Assembly: GCA_027064425.1 (NCBI GenBank) | Contig: JAMOPO010000027.1 | Span: 124,001 to 188,000 of the forward strand | Reading direction: 5' to 3' | Length of the DNA stretch: 64,000 nt | DNA from: Methanobacteriota archaeon | GTDB lineage: Archaea; JAADCQ01; Methanopyri; Methanopyrales; Methanopyraceae | Shown: in pieces, positions 32,234 to 41,103 of the stretch | Numbering within the stretch: position 1 is the first letter of the stretch | Layout: each line of letters begins with the position of its first letter | Notes under the pieces: model-generated | The model's input: only the letters and a program-made list of their open reading frames with translations | What the model was told of the DNA's origin: nothing | Database searches by the model: none | Made by a program: the position numbers and the translations under genes

Positions 32234-33610
32234 ATGGTGCACGTGGGCCTGTTCGGTCACATCGACCACGGCAAGACCGCGCTGGCCGCGCAGCTCACGG
32301 AGAAGGCCTCGACCGCGGCGCTCGATAAGCACCCGGAGGAGCAGGAGCGCGGGATCACGATCGATCTGGGATTCTCCTCGTTCCGGCTGGGCGATTACGA
32401 GGTCACGCTGGTGGACGCCCCGGGGCACGCGGACCTGATCCGGACGGTCGTGGCGGGGGCGGAGATCATCGACGCGGCCATCCTGGTCGTGGCGGCGGAC
32501 GAGGGGCCGCAGGTGCAGACGGGCGAGCACCTGGTCGTGTTGGACTACCTCGGCGTGGACCGCGGGGTCGTGGCGCTCAACAAGATCGACCTGGTCGATG
32601 AGAGCACGGTGGAGCGGCGCATCGAGGAGGTTCGGAACGTTCTACGAGGCACCTCCCTGGAGGACGCCCCGATCGTCCCGGTGTCGGCGAAGACGGGGGA
32701 GGGCATCGACGAGCTGCGTGAGGCGCTGCTGGAGGTGCTGGAGCCGCCGGAGCGGGAGGTGGACGCGCCGTTCCGGATGCCGATCGACCACGCGTTTCAC
32801 GTGAAGGGGGCGGGCACGGTCGTCACGGGCACGGTCCTGTCCGGCGAGGTGGAGGTGGGTGAGGAGGTGATGCTCTACCCGTCCGGTAAGGTCGTGGAGG
32901 TGAAGTCGATCCAGTGCTTCGGCCGGGACCTCGACGCCGCGCGGGCGGGCGACCGGGTGGGGATGGCGCTGCGGGGGGTGAAGGAGGAGGAGATCGAGCG
33001 CGGGTTCCAGCTGGCGGAGCCCGACTCGCTGACGGTCACGAAGTACCTGGACTTGGCCGAGGTGGAGATCCACCCGCTGTTCCCGCAGTCGCTCCGGAAG
33101 CGAACCATGGTGCACGTTCACGTCGGCCTGCGCTCCGTGCCCGGGCACGTGGTCCCGCACGAGGACGGGTTCTTGAGGGAGGAGCTGGGCCCGGGCGAGT
33201 CCAGCGAGCTGTACGTGAAGCTCAACGAGCCGGTGGCGGTGCGGGAGGGTGACCCGGTCATCCTCATGAAGATGGACCTCCCGCCCACGAAGCTGCGGAT
33301 CGCGGGCGCGGGCCGAGTGGCGGGCACGGAGCGTCGGGAGACGTTCAAGCGCGTATCCGAGCGGCGGGGGCGGGTCACGGACCCGAACCACATGGGGAAG
33401 GGGCTGGCGGTGGTGGACGGCCTCGCGTTCAACAAGGAGCACGCGGAGAAGCTGGTCGGCGAGGAGGTGGAGACGGAGAGCGGGGTGAGGGGCCGGATCG
33501 TGGACACGCACGGGACGCGCGGTGCCGTGCTGGTCGAGTTCGAGGGGGACGTGAAGTCCGGGGAGAAGGTGCTGCTGAAGCGGGTGCGAGAGATCAAGGT
33601 GGACCTCTAG
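32234..33610 (+). CDS. selB: Selenocysteine-specific elongation factor SelB
   Basis: This translational GTPase delivers Sec-tRNA to UGA codons. It has G1 GLFGHIDHGKTAL, a G2 region R-G-I-T-I-D-L-G-F, G3 DAPGHADLI, G4 NKIDLV and G5 VSAKTG. Two beta-barrel domains follow (H-A-F-H-V-K-G-A-G-T-V-V-T-G-T-V), then a fourth domain ending in I-V-D-T-H-G-T-R-G-A-V-L-V-E-F. R-G-I-T-I-D-L-G-F in switch I is typical of SelB as opposed to EF1A or aIF2-gamma. I choose the ATG at 32234, 9 nt after GGAGG; the frame also has GTG 32216, which overlaps the previous stop. Confidence 0.93.
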   Translation: MVHVGLFGHIDHGKTALAAQLTEKASTAALDKHPEEQERGITIDLGFSSFRLGDYEVTLVDAPGHADLIRTVVAGAEIIDAAILVVAADEGPQVQTGEHLVVLDYLGVDRGVVALNKIDLVDESTVERRIEEVRNVLRGTSLEDAPIVPVSAKTGEGIDELREALLEVLEPPEREVDAPFRMPIDHAFHVKGAGTVVTGTVLSGEVEVGEEVMLYPSGKVVEVKSIQCFGRDLDAARAGDRVGMALRGVKEEEIERGFQLAEPDSLTVTKYLDLAEVEIHPLFPQSLRKRTMVHVHVGLRSVPGHVVPHEDGFLREELGPGESSELYVKLNEPVAVREGDPVILMKMDLPPTKLRIAGAGRVAGTERRETFKRVSERRGRVTDPNHMGKGLAVVDGLAFNKEHAEKLVGEEVETESGVRGRIVDTHGTRGAVLVEFEGDVKSGEKVLLKRVREIKVDL

Positions 33611-33655
33611 TCAGCGCTGGAACGTCTCTTCACGGCTCCGCTCCCGAGGGGCTCA

Positions 33656-34408
33656 TCATCTGAAGTGCTCCTTGGCGATTGGCAGGGTCTCGTTCGCCTC
33701 GTCCCGGGAGGTGATCCCGACCGCGACCGCGTCGGCGTACTGGGCGGCGTAGGGGATCCCTTCCTCCGGGGGGATGGAGCCCGCGGCGAGGACCTTCTTA
33801 GCGATGATCGTCCGGTCCGTGTCCTCCAGGATCTCCTCGACCCGCTTCCGGTCGCCCATGAAGGCCCCTTCAGGGTTCAGGGGTACCATGTACACGTCCA
33901 CGCCCTCGCGCGACTCCCAGCGGGGTAGGGTGGCGTCCGGCCGGTGCGTGGCGATGCCGACGGGGACCTCGAACCGGTCGCGGAGCTCGCGCAGCAGGGG
34001 GAGCACGTCGTCCGGGTCCCGCCCGTCCACTAGGCTGGCGTGCAGGAGAACCGCCCGCAGGTTCATCCCGTCGATCGTTCGCACGTCCTCGCGGAGCGGG
34101 CCGAGACCGACGACGGCGACAACTTCAAGGTCGTGCTCGACCTCCCGGAGCGCCTGGACTATCACGGGGTCCGCGAGGGCCTGGACTCCGCGGACGCCGT
34201 GCCTCTTCGCGCAGTACTCGACGAGGCGCGTGATGTTGCGCGGCTGCTCGTAGAACTTCTCCCGGTAGGTGATCGCCCTGGGACCGAATTGTCCCGCGCC
34301 CAGGAACGGTGAGGTACCTATCATAACCTTGGGGATCAGGGGTGCTTCCCCCGGCGGGGGTCGGTAGCGCGGACCCTCCTCACCGATCAGCCCGTGGTCC
34401 GTCGTCAT
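33656..34408 (-). CDS. Predicted TIM-barrel protein of unknown function
   Basis: The 250-residue product reads as a barrel: KVMIGTSPFLGAGQFGPRA near the start, alternating strands such as L-E-V-V-A-V-V-G-L-G-P and L-R-A-V-L-L-H-A-S-L-V-D-G-R, and late T-I-I-A-K-K-V-L-A-A-G-S-I-P with a conserved Lys. It recalls phosphate-binding aldolase-like barrels, but I cannot name the family or reaction. The ATG abuts GGGGG directly, so the true start is uncertain; the conserved part may begin near M-I-G-T-S. It is divergent from tmcA. Confidence 0.7.
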   Translation of the reverse strand: MTTDHGLIGEEGPRYRPPPGEAPLIPKVMIGTSPFLGAGQFGPRAITYREKFYEQPRNITRLVEYCAKRHGVRGVQALADPVIVQALREVEHDLEVVAVVGLGPLREDVRTIDGMNLRAVLLHASLVDGRDPDDVLPLLRELRDRFEVPVGIATHRPDATLPRWESREGVDVYMVPLNPEGAFMGDRKRVEEILEDTDRTIIAKKVLAAGSIPPEEGIPYAAQYADAVAVGITSRDEANETLPIAKEHFR

Positions 34409-34430
34409 CCCCCGCCAGGGGGCTGTGGGT

Positions 34431-37001
34431 ATGAGCGAGAAGGTTGAAGTGTGCTTCGATGAGGCCCTGCTGGACTACGCGGACGTGGACGAGATCGTGC
34501 TCGACGTCGGGGAGGAGGCGCTGGCCGAGGCCCTGGCCAACCGGCACCGGCAGATGGTGGTATTTCAGGGTGACGAGCTGAAGGCCGCCGCCGCGGGCGT
34601 GGTGGCCGCCGGGGCCGCGGACGTCCTGGTCGAGGTTAGGGACCGGCCCGTCTCCGTGCTCTACGTGACCGACAGCCTGAAGGAGGACACGTACGCGCGG
34701 GAGCGGTACGAGGAGTTCCGGGACGTGTTCGAGGGTTTCCTGGAGGAGGTCGGCGTGGACTACGAGCTGGAGGCGCTCACGTTCGGCGGCTCGAAGCGCG
34801 TCCTGGGCACGACCTGGGACATCCTGGTCATGGACCTGTCCTACGAGCTCGACCCGGACGCGATCGGTCGCCTGATTGAGACCGTGCGCGGCGGCGGACT
34901 GATCCTCATGCTCACGCCTCCCTTCGACCGGTGGAGGCGGATGTGGACGGCCTTCCACAAGAGCCTGGTCACGCCCCCGTACACCCTGGATCACGTGGGT
35001 AAGCGGTTCAACCGACGGTTCATCCGGAAGCTGGAGGAGCATGACGGGATCTGGATCGTGGACACGGACGAGTGGGAGGCGGACCCGGAGCCGAGCGAGG
35101 ATCCCGAGCTGGAGGTGAAGGTGAAGCGCCGGGAGCCCCCGGACGTCGAGCCCCCGAGGCGCGCGCTGCTGCCCGAGGAGCTCTACGAGATGTGCGCGAC
35201 GGAGGACCAGTTCAAGGCCCTGGCCAAGTTCGAGGAGCTGCTGCGCGCCCGGAGCAAGACGGCGTTCATCCTCACGGCCGACCGGGGCCGGGGCAAGTCC
35301 GCGCTCCTGGGCATCGCCATCGCCGGCGCCGGGGTGGCCGTCGAGGACATCTACGACGTGGTGGTCACGGCCTCGGAGCCGGAGAACGTGGGCGTTCTGT
35401 TCGAGTTCCTGTTGAAGGCGCTGGACCGGCTCGGGGTGGATTACGAGGTCGAGAAGGACGATGATGGCAACGTCGTCTACGTCGAGACGGACGAGTTCGT
35501 GGTCGAGTACGAGCGCCCATCGGACGCGGCCGAGATCAAGTGTGACCTGATGGTCGTGGACGAGGCGGCCTCGATCCACGTGCCGATTCTGCACCGGATC
35601 CTGGACAACAACGACCTCGTGGTCTACTCGTCCACGATCCACGGCTACGAGGGCGCGGGTCGGGGCTTCTCGGTCCGGTTCCTGCAGAGCGTGGAAAAGC
35701 GGGACGACGTGCGGCTGATCAAGTTCAAGATGCACGAGCCGATCCGGTACGACGCGGACGACCCCATCGAGCGATGGCTGTTCGACACGCTGCTGCTCGA
35801 CGCGGAGCCGGCCAAGCTGGAGAAGGAGGACATCGAGTGCGTGAAGAGTAAGCGGGTCGAGCTCGAGAAGCCGGACCTCCGGTTCTGGTTCGAGGACGAG
35901 GAGGGCGAGGAGGAGCTGCGCCAGTTCATCGGAATCTACGTGATGGCGCACTACCGGAACCGACCCAGCGACGTGATGGTGCTGGCGGACGCACCGCACC
36001 ACGAGGCGTTCGCGCTCAAGACGGAGACGGGCAAGATCGTGACCGCCCTGCAGGTGGCGCGGGAGGGCTCGATCCCGCGCGACGTGATCGTCAAGATGCG
36101 GAAGGGGTACCGGCCGCCGGGCAACGTGATCCCGGACCTGATGGTCCAGCACCACGACGCGCTGGAGTTCCCGCGGATGAAGGGGTACCGGATAGTCCGG
36201 ATCGCGACCCACCCGGACGTCATGCGGCACGGCCTGGGCTCGAAGGCGCTCGAGGAGCTGGCCAAGGTGTGCGAGGAGAAGGACTTCGACTGGATCGGCA
36301 CGGGCTTCGGCGCGAACGAGGAGCTGACGAAGTTTTGGATCAAGAACGACTTCGTGCCCGTCCACATCAGCCCGAACCGGAACCCGGTGAGCGGCGAGTA
36401 CTCCGTGGCCGTCATCCGGCCCATCTCGGACGAGGCGAAGGAGATCATCCAGCGGGCTAACTTCGAGTTCCGGCTCAAGCTGGTCGACTGGCTCGGTGAG
36501 ACGCACCGCGATCTGGAGCCCGAGGTGGCCCGGCTCCTGCTGACCCCGATGTCGCCCAGCCGGTACCAGCCCAGCATGACGGACGGCCAACTTCGCCGAC
36601 TCAAGAAGTACGTGGACATGGTGCACACGTACGAGATCGCCGCCGACGCCGTCCGGGAGCTCGTCAAGACGTACTTCCTGGACACCGAGGACCGGCTGGA
36701 GCTGTCGAAGAAGGAGGAGCTCCTGCTGGTCACCAAGTGCCTGCAGCGCTGGGAGTGGGAAAAGGTCGCCGACTTCCTGGGCGAGGAGGTGCCCGACCTC
36801 ATGCGGACGCTGCGCGACCTGGTCGGGCTGCTGTACGAGGAGTACGAGGAGGACATCAAGCGCCGCTCCGCGCTGGAGAGCGTTAACAAGGCCGTGGAGG
36901 GGCTCGCGGAGAAGGGGCACTCCGGCGAGGTCATCGTGAGGGTGGACGAGGGCGAGCCGAAGGAGGTCGTGGTCAGACGGGAGGAGCGCTTCGAGCTCTA
37001 A
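34431..37001 (+). CDS. tmcA: tRNA(Met) cytidine acetyltransferase
   Basis: TmcA forms N4-acetylcytidine in tRNA (and rRNA in thermophiles) using acetyl-CoA and ATP. The 856-residue protein has an N-terminal DUF1726-type domain, a helicase-like P-loop TADRGRGKSALLG (about residue 282), D-E-A-A-S-I-H-V-P as Walker B, a GNAT acetyltransferase domain with R-I-A-T-H-P-D-V-M-R-H-G-L-G-S, and a C-terminal tRNA-binding tail. The ATG is 8 nt after GGGGG. Its 3' end overlaps the DUF429 gene by 29 bases. Confidence 0.94.
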   Translation: MSEKVEVCFDEALLDYADVDEIVLDVGEEALAEALANRHRQMVVFQGDELKAAAAGVVAAGAADVLVEVRDRPVSVLYVTDSLKEDTYARERYEEFRDVFEGFLEEVGVDYELEALTFGGSKRVLGTTWDILVMDLSYELDPDAIGRLIETVRGGGLILMLTPPFDRWRRMWTAFHKSLVTPPYTLDHVGKRFNRRFIRKLEEHDGIWIVDTDEWEADPEPSEDPELEVKVKRREPPDVEPPRRALLPEELYEMCATEDQFKALAKFEELLRARSKTAFILTADRGRGKSALLGIAIAGAGVAVEDIYDVVVTASEPENVGVLFEFLLKALDRLGVDYEVEKDDDGNVVYVETDEFVVEYERPSDAAEIKCDLMVVDEAASIHVPILHRILDNNDLVVYSSTIHGYEGAGRGFSVRFLQSVEKRDDVRLIKFKMHEPIRYDADDPIERWLFDTLLLDAEPAKLEKEDIECVKSKRVELEKPDLRFWFEDEEGEEELRQFIGIYVMAHYRNRPSDVMVLADAPHHEAFALKTETGKIVTALQVAREGSIPRDVIVKMRKGYRPPGNVIPDLMVQHHDALEFPRMKGYRIVRIATHPDVMRHGLGSKALEELAKVCEEKDFDWIGTGFGANEELTKFWIKNDFVPVHISPNRNPVSGEYSVAVIRPISDEAKEIIQRANFEFRLKLVDWLGETHRDLEPEVARLLLTPMSPSRYQPSMTDGQLRRLKKYVDMVHTYEIAADAVRELVKTYFLDTEDRLELSKKEELLLVTKCLQRWEWEKVADFLGEEVPDLMRTLRDLVGLLYEEYEEDIKRRSALESVNKAVEGLAEKGHSGEVIVRVDEGEPKEVVVRREERFEL

Positions 37002-37491
37002 CGCGCAGCGTCCCCCGGCGGACCGGCAGGGCGGCCCTCGGCTCGCGCCCGAACGTCTCCGCCCACCCCTCCACGATCGCGACCCCGACCCCGCAGCACA
37101 GCGCCGCGTCCCGGGCGTGCTCGTCCGGCGCCTCACCCCGCAGGGAGAGCAGCCGCTCGGCCGCTCGGGGGAACGTCTCGTAGACCCTCACGCCGCGCTC
37201 CAACAGCTCCTCGGCCAGCCTCCTGCCCCGCTCGAGGAGCCTTCGCATCCCGGGCAGCGTCAGGGGCAGGACGGGCGCGAGCTCCCGAAACCGCTCGTCC
37301 CGGCGCCTGAAGGGACCATCCGCCGGCGTCAGCGGGGCATCGATCACGACCACCCGGGCCCGGGAGGCGAGGCTGAGGACGCGCCGGTCATCCGCGGGCT
37401 CGGACCAGCACTCGATCGCCCCGCCCGACCACGCCGCGAAGCCGGTGGGGTTGTCCGGGCTTGCCGCGAGGTCGATCCCGAGGACGTGCAT
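36973..37491 (-). CDS. DUF429 family, predicted RNase H-like nuclease
   Basis: The protein starts V-L-G-I-D-L-A-A-S-P-D-N-P-T-G, the first strand and acidic residue of an RNase H-like fold. V-V-V-I-D-A-P-L-T-P follows, then a late D-E-H-A-R-D-A-A-L-C-C-G-V-G region that would give the third acidic residue. This matches DUF429. The 172 residues are complete, from an ATG 7 nt after GGGG. Nuclease activity is predicted from fold only. It is divergent from the TtcA-like gene and convergent with tmcA. Confidence 0.8.
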   Translation of the reverse strand: MHVLGIDLAASPDNPTGFAAWSGGAIECWSEPADDRRVLSLASRARVVVIDAPLTPADGPFRRRDERFRELAPVLPLTLPGMRRLLERGRRLAEELLERGVRVYETFPRAAERLLSLRGEAPDEHARDAALCCGVGVAIVEGWAETFGREPRAALPVRRGTLRVRARSAPPV

Positions 37492-37508
37492 CGGAGGACC
37501 CCGAGTCG

Positions 37509-38225
37509 GTGGTGAGGCGGAAGGTTCGGGAGTGCCTGGAGCGGTCGGGGCACCCGAGGCCCGGCTCCCGCATTCTCGTGGCCATGTCCGGAGGTAAGGA
37601 CAGTTTCGCGACGGCGTACGGGCTCGCGGAGCTGTCCGACGAGTTCGACTGGGAGGTGGTGGGCGCTCACGTCGTGGTCCGGGTGGACGGGCGCGAGATC
37701 GGGGCGTGGGACGTCGTCCGGGAGCAGGCCGAGCGGCTGGGGATCGAGGTGAAGCGGCTGGAGCCGGAGAAGGATGTGATGGAGGCCAAGGAGGAGATGC
37801 GGGCGCGGAAGGTCTGCTACGCGTGCCGGACGCTGAGGCGGATCGAGCTCGGCAGGCTGGCGGAGGAGCAGGGGTTCGACTACATCGCGCTCGGGCACAC
37901 GCTGGACGACGCGGCGGCCACGGTCCTGCTCTCCCTGCTCTCCGGGTACAAGCGGATCAAGCTCCTCGGCTACGTGGGCTCGTGGCGAGAGGGTCCTAGG
38001 CTGCTCCGGCCGCTCGTCCGCTGCCCGGAGGAGGTTACTAGGTCACTCTACGAGCGGCTCGGCGTCCGGGTGGTGGAGACCGAGAAGGTCTGCCCGTTCG
38101 CCGGGGAGGGGTTGAGGCGAGAGGTCGAGGAGTTCCTCGACGAGGTTGAGCGGCGGATCCCGAACGTGAAGGGGAACGTGGTTGGGACGGCCCTCAGGAC
38201 TCTCTCGGCGGGCGGGAGGCGATAA
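37509..38225 (+). CDS. TtcA/CTU1-family tRNA 2-thiolation ATPase-like protein
   Basis: This is an adenylating sulfur-transfer enzyme of the PP-loop class. It has RILVAMSGGKDSFA (PP-loop), the C-Y-A-C pair and C-P-F-A cysteine in the positions of the catalytic and cluster-binding cysteines, and ALGHTLDDAAATVLLSLL. It is shorter than CTU1/NcsA proteins with N-terminal zinc fingers, so it is closer to TtcA. The start is GTG at 37509 (or 37512); an in-frame TTG at 37461 would run into the divergent DUF429 gene. The target nucleotide is not certain. Confidence 0.82.
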   Translation: MVRRKVRECLERSGHPRPGSRILVAMSGGKDSFATAYGLAELSDEFDWEVVGAHVVVRVDGREIGAWDVVREQAERLGIEVKRLEPEKDVMEAKEEMRARKVCYACRTLRRIELGRLAEEQGFDYIALGHTLDDAAATVLLSLLSGYKRIKLLGYVGSWREGPRLLRPLVRCPEEVTRSLYERLGVRVVETEKVCPFAGEGLRREVEEFLDEVERRIPNVKGNVVGTALRTLSAGGRR

Positions 38226-38302
38226 CCCAATAAAGGGGCCTCCTAGCGCCGCGCGCCGGTGTAAATTCGTGTCGTACAGTGCCCAGGGGTCCGACCGTCC
38301 GG

Positions 38303-39061
38303 ATGATAGGGGATCTCGCGACCCTGACGTACCTCGGGATCGGGAGCCTGGTCGGACTGGTCTCAGGGCTCTTCGGCGTCGGAGGTGGCTTCCTGCTGGT
38401 CCCGCTGCTCAACGCGGTCGGGATGCCGATGCACGTCGCGCTCGGGACCACCCTGCTCGCGGTGAGCCTCGGCGGGTTCACCGGGGCCTACCGGCACTTC
38501 CAGGAGGGCAACGTCCACGTGAGCACGGCGCCGGCGTTCGGGATCAGCGCGGTCCTCGGGGCGCAGGTGGGAGGTTACCTCGCCTGTCAGGCGCCGGAGC
38601 ACGTGCTGAAGCTCGCCCTGGGTGGCGCGTGCATGGCGATGGCGGGGAGGATCGTAACGGACGGTCGGAGGTCGGGCGGCGGGGAGGTCCGAGACAGCCT
38701 GCCGATCGCCTCGCTGGCAGGGTTCGGGGTGGGAGCCTTCAGCGGGTTCACGGGCTCCGGCGGCGGCACCCTGTTCGTGCCCGTCATGACCTCGTTCCTC
38801 AACTTCCCCACGATGATGGCCGTGGGTACCTCCTCAGCGATCGTCCCGATCAGCGCGCTGGCCGGCGCCGCCCAGTACTGGTCGAAGGGGTACGTGGACC
38901 CGTGGGCCGCGGCGACCATCGTGGCGGGAATGCTGGTCTCCTCCTACATCGGCGCCGAGCTGTCCAACCGGCTCGGAGGGCGGAGGGTTAAGCGGGCGTT
39001 CTCGGTGGTGCTAGGGGCCGTCGGGGTCAAGATGCTGCTCAGCGGGCTCAGCGCCGCCTGA
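38303..39061 (+). CDS. TauE/SafE-type sulfite/sulfonate export permease (first copy)
   Basis: Eight or so hydrophobic segments are arranged as two repeats, each with the family signature: GLVSGLFGVGGGFLLVPLL and GAFSGFTGSGGGTLFVPVM, plus H-V-A-L-G-T-T-L and M-A-V-G-T-S-S-A. The length of about 252 residues is normal. The substrate is an organic or inorganic sulfur anion in characterised relatives; coenzyme M metabolism would make sulfonates plausible. The start ATG 38303 is favoured over GTG 38279. It is convergent with the UspA gene. Confidence 0.85.
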   Translation: MIGDLATLTYLGIGSLVGLVSGLFGVGGGFLLVPLLNAVGMPMHVALGTTLLAVSLGGFTGAYRHFQEGNVHVSTAPAFGISAVLGAQVGGYLACQAPEHVLKLALGGACMAMAGRIVTDGRRSGGGEVRDSLPIASLAGFGVGAFSGFTGSGGGTLFVPVMTSFLNFPTMMAVGTSSAIVPISALAGAAQYWSKGYVDPWAAATIVAGMLVSSYIGAELSNRLGGRRVKRAFSVVLGAVGVKMLLSGLSAA

Positions 39062-39536
39062 CGGGAGCCTTTTCAACGCTCTCCTCGATCCTCTCCTCCG
39101 ACCTCACGATCAGCACGTTGACGGGACTGTGCCTGACCACGTTCTCGGCCACGCTGCCCAGCACGGCATGCTCCAGCCCGGTACGCCCGTGAGAGCCCAT
39201 CACGATGAGGTTCACCTCCTCGTCGCTCTCCGCCTCCTTCACGATTTCTCTCCAGGGAACGCCCACGCGGATCTTCTTTTCCAGCTCGACGTCCACGCCC
39301 ATCTCCTCGGCGATTCGCTCGGCCTCCTCCAGCACCTTTTCGCCCTCTCGTCGCAGCTCCTCGACGACCTTCTCCCTCTGAGAGGCGAAACCGGACAGCA
39401 TGTCCACGGAACGCTGGTCCACCACGTAGAGCAGTTTCACGGGGAACCCATGGTCGTGCGCGTCCAGAAGCGCCCATTTCAGGGCGAGCTTGGAGGGGTC
39501 GGACCCGTCGTAGGGCACCAGGATCTTCCTGGACAA
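39048..39536 (-). CDS. Universal stress protein (UspA family)
   Basis: The 162-residue protein shows the USP fold: K-I-L-V-P-Y-D-G-S-D-P-S at the N-terminus and the ATP-binding signature G-S-H-G-R-T-G-L-E-H-A-V-L-G-S-V-A-E-N-V-V. A basic tail (K-A-P-V-R-R-R) ends it. The start is TTG. It lies between two TauE-type permease genes and shares a promoter region with the second one, so co-regulation with transport is likely. Its 3' end overlaps the first permease gene by 14 bases. Confidence 0.92.
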   Translation of the reverse strand: MSRKILVPYDGSDPSKLALKWALLDAHDHGFPVKLLYVVDQRSVDMLSGFASQREKVVEELRREGEKVLEEAERIAEEMGVDVELEKKIRVGVPWREIVKEAESDEEVNLIVMGSHGRTGLEHAVLGSVAENVVRHSPVNVLIVRSEERIEESVEKAPVRRR

Positions 39537-39569
39537 CCCGGGTCCCCGAATCCTTCAAGTAATCTCGAA

Positions 39570-39586
39570 ACATTAAAAAGCTTTTG
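39570..39586. promoter_or_regulatory. Shared bidirectional TATA region between uspA and the second TauE gene
   Basis: ACATTAAAAAGCTTTTG contains the near-palindrome AAAAGCTTTT. TATA-like boxes can be read in both directions: about 38 nt from the uspA TTG and about 37 nt from the permease TTG at 39614. Both would give leaders of about 13-15 nt. Confidence 0.5.
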
Positions 39587-39613
39587 AAGTCGCCGCGGAT
39601 AGGGGGGATGTGG

Positions 39614-40405
39614 TTGCCCGCGGTGACGGCGATCAAGGCGGCCGAGCTGCTGGGGACCGGGTTCATCGCCGGGTACCTCGGAGGCATTATCGGGACGGGC
39701 GGCTGCGTGCTGATGCTCCCCATGCTCGTGTTCCTGATGAGTTACCCGGTGCCTCAGGCCATCGGCACGACCGTGCTGGCGGTCGTGTGGACGGCCACGT
39801 TCGGAGCGCTCTCGCACGCTAAGCTGGGCAACGTGGACTACGAGACGTCGGCCGTGGTGCTGGCCGCGGGCGCCATCGGCTCGCTGGTAGGGTCCATGAT
39901 CTTCGCGGCGATCATGCGGTACACCAGCGTGCTGGAGGTGATTCTGGGGGCGGCCTTCCTGTACGCGGCGGTGCGGATGATCTACGAGTGGATAAAGAAG
40001 ATCCCCGGGGCGGAGGCCGACGAGATCCCGGGCAGTCCGTCGGCCAAGGCCGCCATCGGGTTCTTCATTGGCATCCTTACGGGTATCCTGGGACTGGGAG
40101 GAGGGTACGCGCTGGTGCCATCGTTCATTTACCTGCTGAACGCGCCGGTGCACCTCGCCGTGGGCACCTCCATGATCAGCATGATCCCGATGGCGACCGT
40201 GTCGGCCGCTTACAAGATGGCGCAGGGAGTCACGGACGTTCTCGGTGGCACGATCCTGGGCATCGGCACGATCGCCGGGGTCAAGCTGGGTGCCAAGACC
40301 ACGGAGAAGATCGAGCCGTGGACGATCAAGGGGATCTTCGGGGTCGTGTTCCTGTACGTGTCGCTGAAGTTCGTCCTGAAGGGACTGGGGCTTAAGGTCC
40401 TGTAG
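39614..40405 (+). CDS. TauE/SafE-type permease (second copy)
   Basis: This protein is paralogous to the gene at 38303. It has the doubled signatures G-Y-L-G-G-I-I-G-T-G-G-C-V-L-M-L-P and GILTGILGLGGGYALVPSF, plus A-I-G-T-T-V-L and A-V-G-T-S-M-I-S-M. The central loop is longer and charged (W-I-K-K-I-P-G-A-E-A-D-E-I-P). The TTG at 39614 lies 6 nt after GGGGGG, whereas the ATG at 39608 touches it directly. The substrate is unknown, probably a sulfur-containing anion. Confidence 0.84.
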   Translation: MPAVTAIKAAELLGTGFIAGYLGGIIGTGGCVLMLPMLVFLMSYPVPQAIGTTVLAVVWTATFGALSHAKLGNVDYETSAVVLAAGAIGSLVGSMIFAAIMRYTSVLEVILGAAFLYAAVRMIYEWIKKIPGAEADEIPGSPSAKAAIGFFIGILTGILGLGGGYALVPSFIYLLNAPVHLAVGTSMISMIPMATVSAAYKMAQGVTDVLGGTILGIGTIAGVKLGAKTTEKIEPWTIKGIFGVVFLYVSLKFVLKGLGLKVL

Positions 40406-40410
40406 CCTCG

Positions 40411-41085
40411 TCACAGCGGCGGCTGGAGGTCGTCCAGCTCGACGTCCAGCTCGATTCCCAGTGCATCGGCCAGGGCCTTCCCGTGGTAGTAAGCGGAGAC
40501 GTCCTTGGTCTCGTACTTGCCGATCCTGGGAGCGACGCAGTGGTGGCAGGCGGCCAGCGCGAAGGCGTTGACGGCCTTCCGCCCCGCCTCCATCCCCTCG
40601 ACCCGCTCGGCCGCCACCCAGGTGGCGCCGCACGGGGCGCCCCGGACGACCTCTACGGACTCGATAGTGCCGGAGGAGGCCTCCACCTCAACCTTGGGTC
40701 GACCGAAGCGCTCGGCGAACTCGTCGATCTCGGGCACTCCGGTGTCCGGTTTCAGCGCGCACGGGGTCGGCTCGGCGAAGACGACGGCGTCGTGGCGATC
40801 CTCGATCTGGCGGCGTACGGCGAGCTCCGGCAGCAGAGCGTACAGGATGGGGGCGTCGCACTGCTCGGCCAGGGTCAGCTGAAGGTCAGGGTGCTGTAGG
40901 TAGGAGATCACCAGGTCGAACTCGGAGGGGATGGACGGGAGGAGGCTCTCGGCCGTTTCCTCGTCGAGGAGCACGTTCTCGGGCGGCTCCTTGACGCGCA
41001 GGAACTCGGACTCGTGCTCGGATCGCCCCCGAATGGTCTCCGCGGCACGCTCTCCGTACTTGGAGCCGAGGACCAGGATCTTCAA
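40411..41085 (-). CDS. DUF166 family protein
   Basis: The 224-residue protein starts M-K-I-L-V-L-G-S-K-Y-G-E-R and has a D-L-V-I-S-Y-L-Q-H-P-D motif, E-P-T-P-C-A-L-K and V-R-G-A-P-C-G-A-T-W-V-A, then A-C-H-H-C-V-A-P near the end. This spaced Cys/His set matches the archaeal DUF166 family, once called thymidylate-synthase-like without proof of activity. A metal cluster is conceivable. The start is TTG at 41083-41085. It is last in the comB-traB-DUF166 run. Confidence 0.75.
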   Translation of the reverse strand: MKILVLGSKYGERAAETIRGRSEHESEFLRVKEPPENVLLDEETAESLLPSIPSEFDLVISYLQHPDLQLTLAEQCDAPILYALLPELAVRRQIEDRHDAVVFAEPTPCALKPDTGVPEIDEFAERFGRPKVEVEASSGTIESVEVVRGAPCGATWVAAERVEGMEAGRKAVNAFALAACHHCVAPRIGKYETKDVSAYYHGKALADALGIELDVELDDLQPPL

Positions 41086-41103
41086 CGACGGCCCCGGGAC
41101 CTC

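Noticed and set aside
32216-33610. selB as aIF2-gamma or EF1A
   Set aside because: The switch region R-G-I-T-I-D-L-G-F, the domain order and the fourth domain fit SelB.
34380-37136. Open frame of 918 codons on the minus strand opposite tmcA
   Set aside because: The sense strand encodes a complete TmcA with all motifs; the antisense product is compositionally biased and unlike any protein I know.
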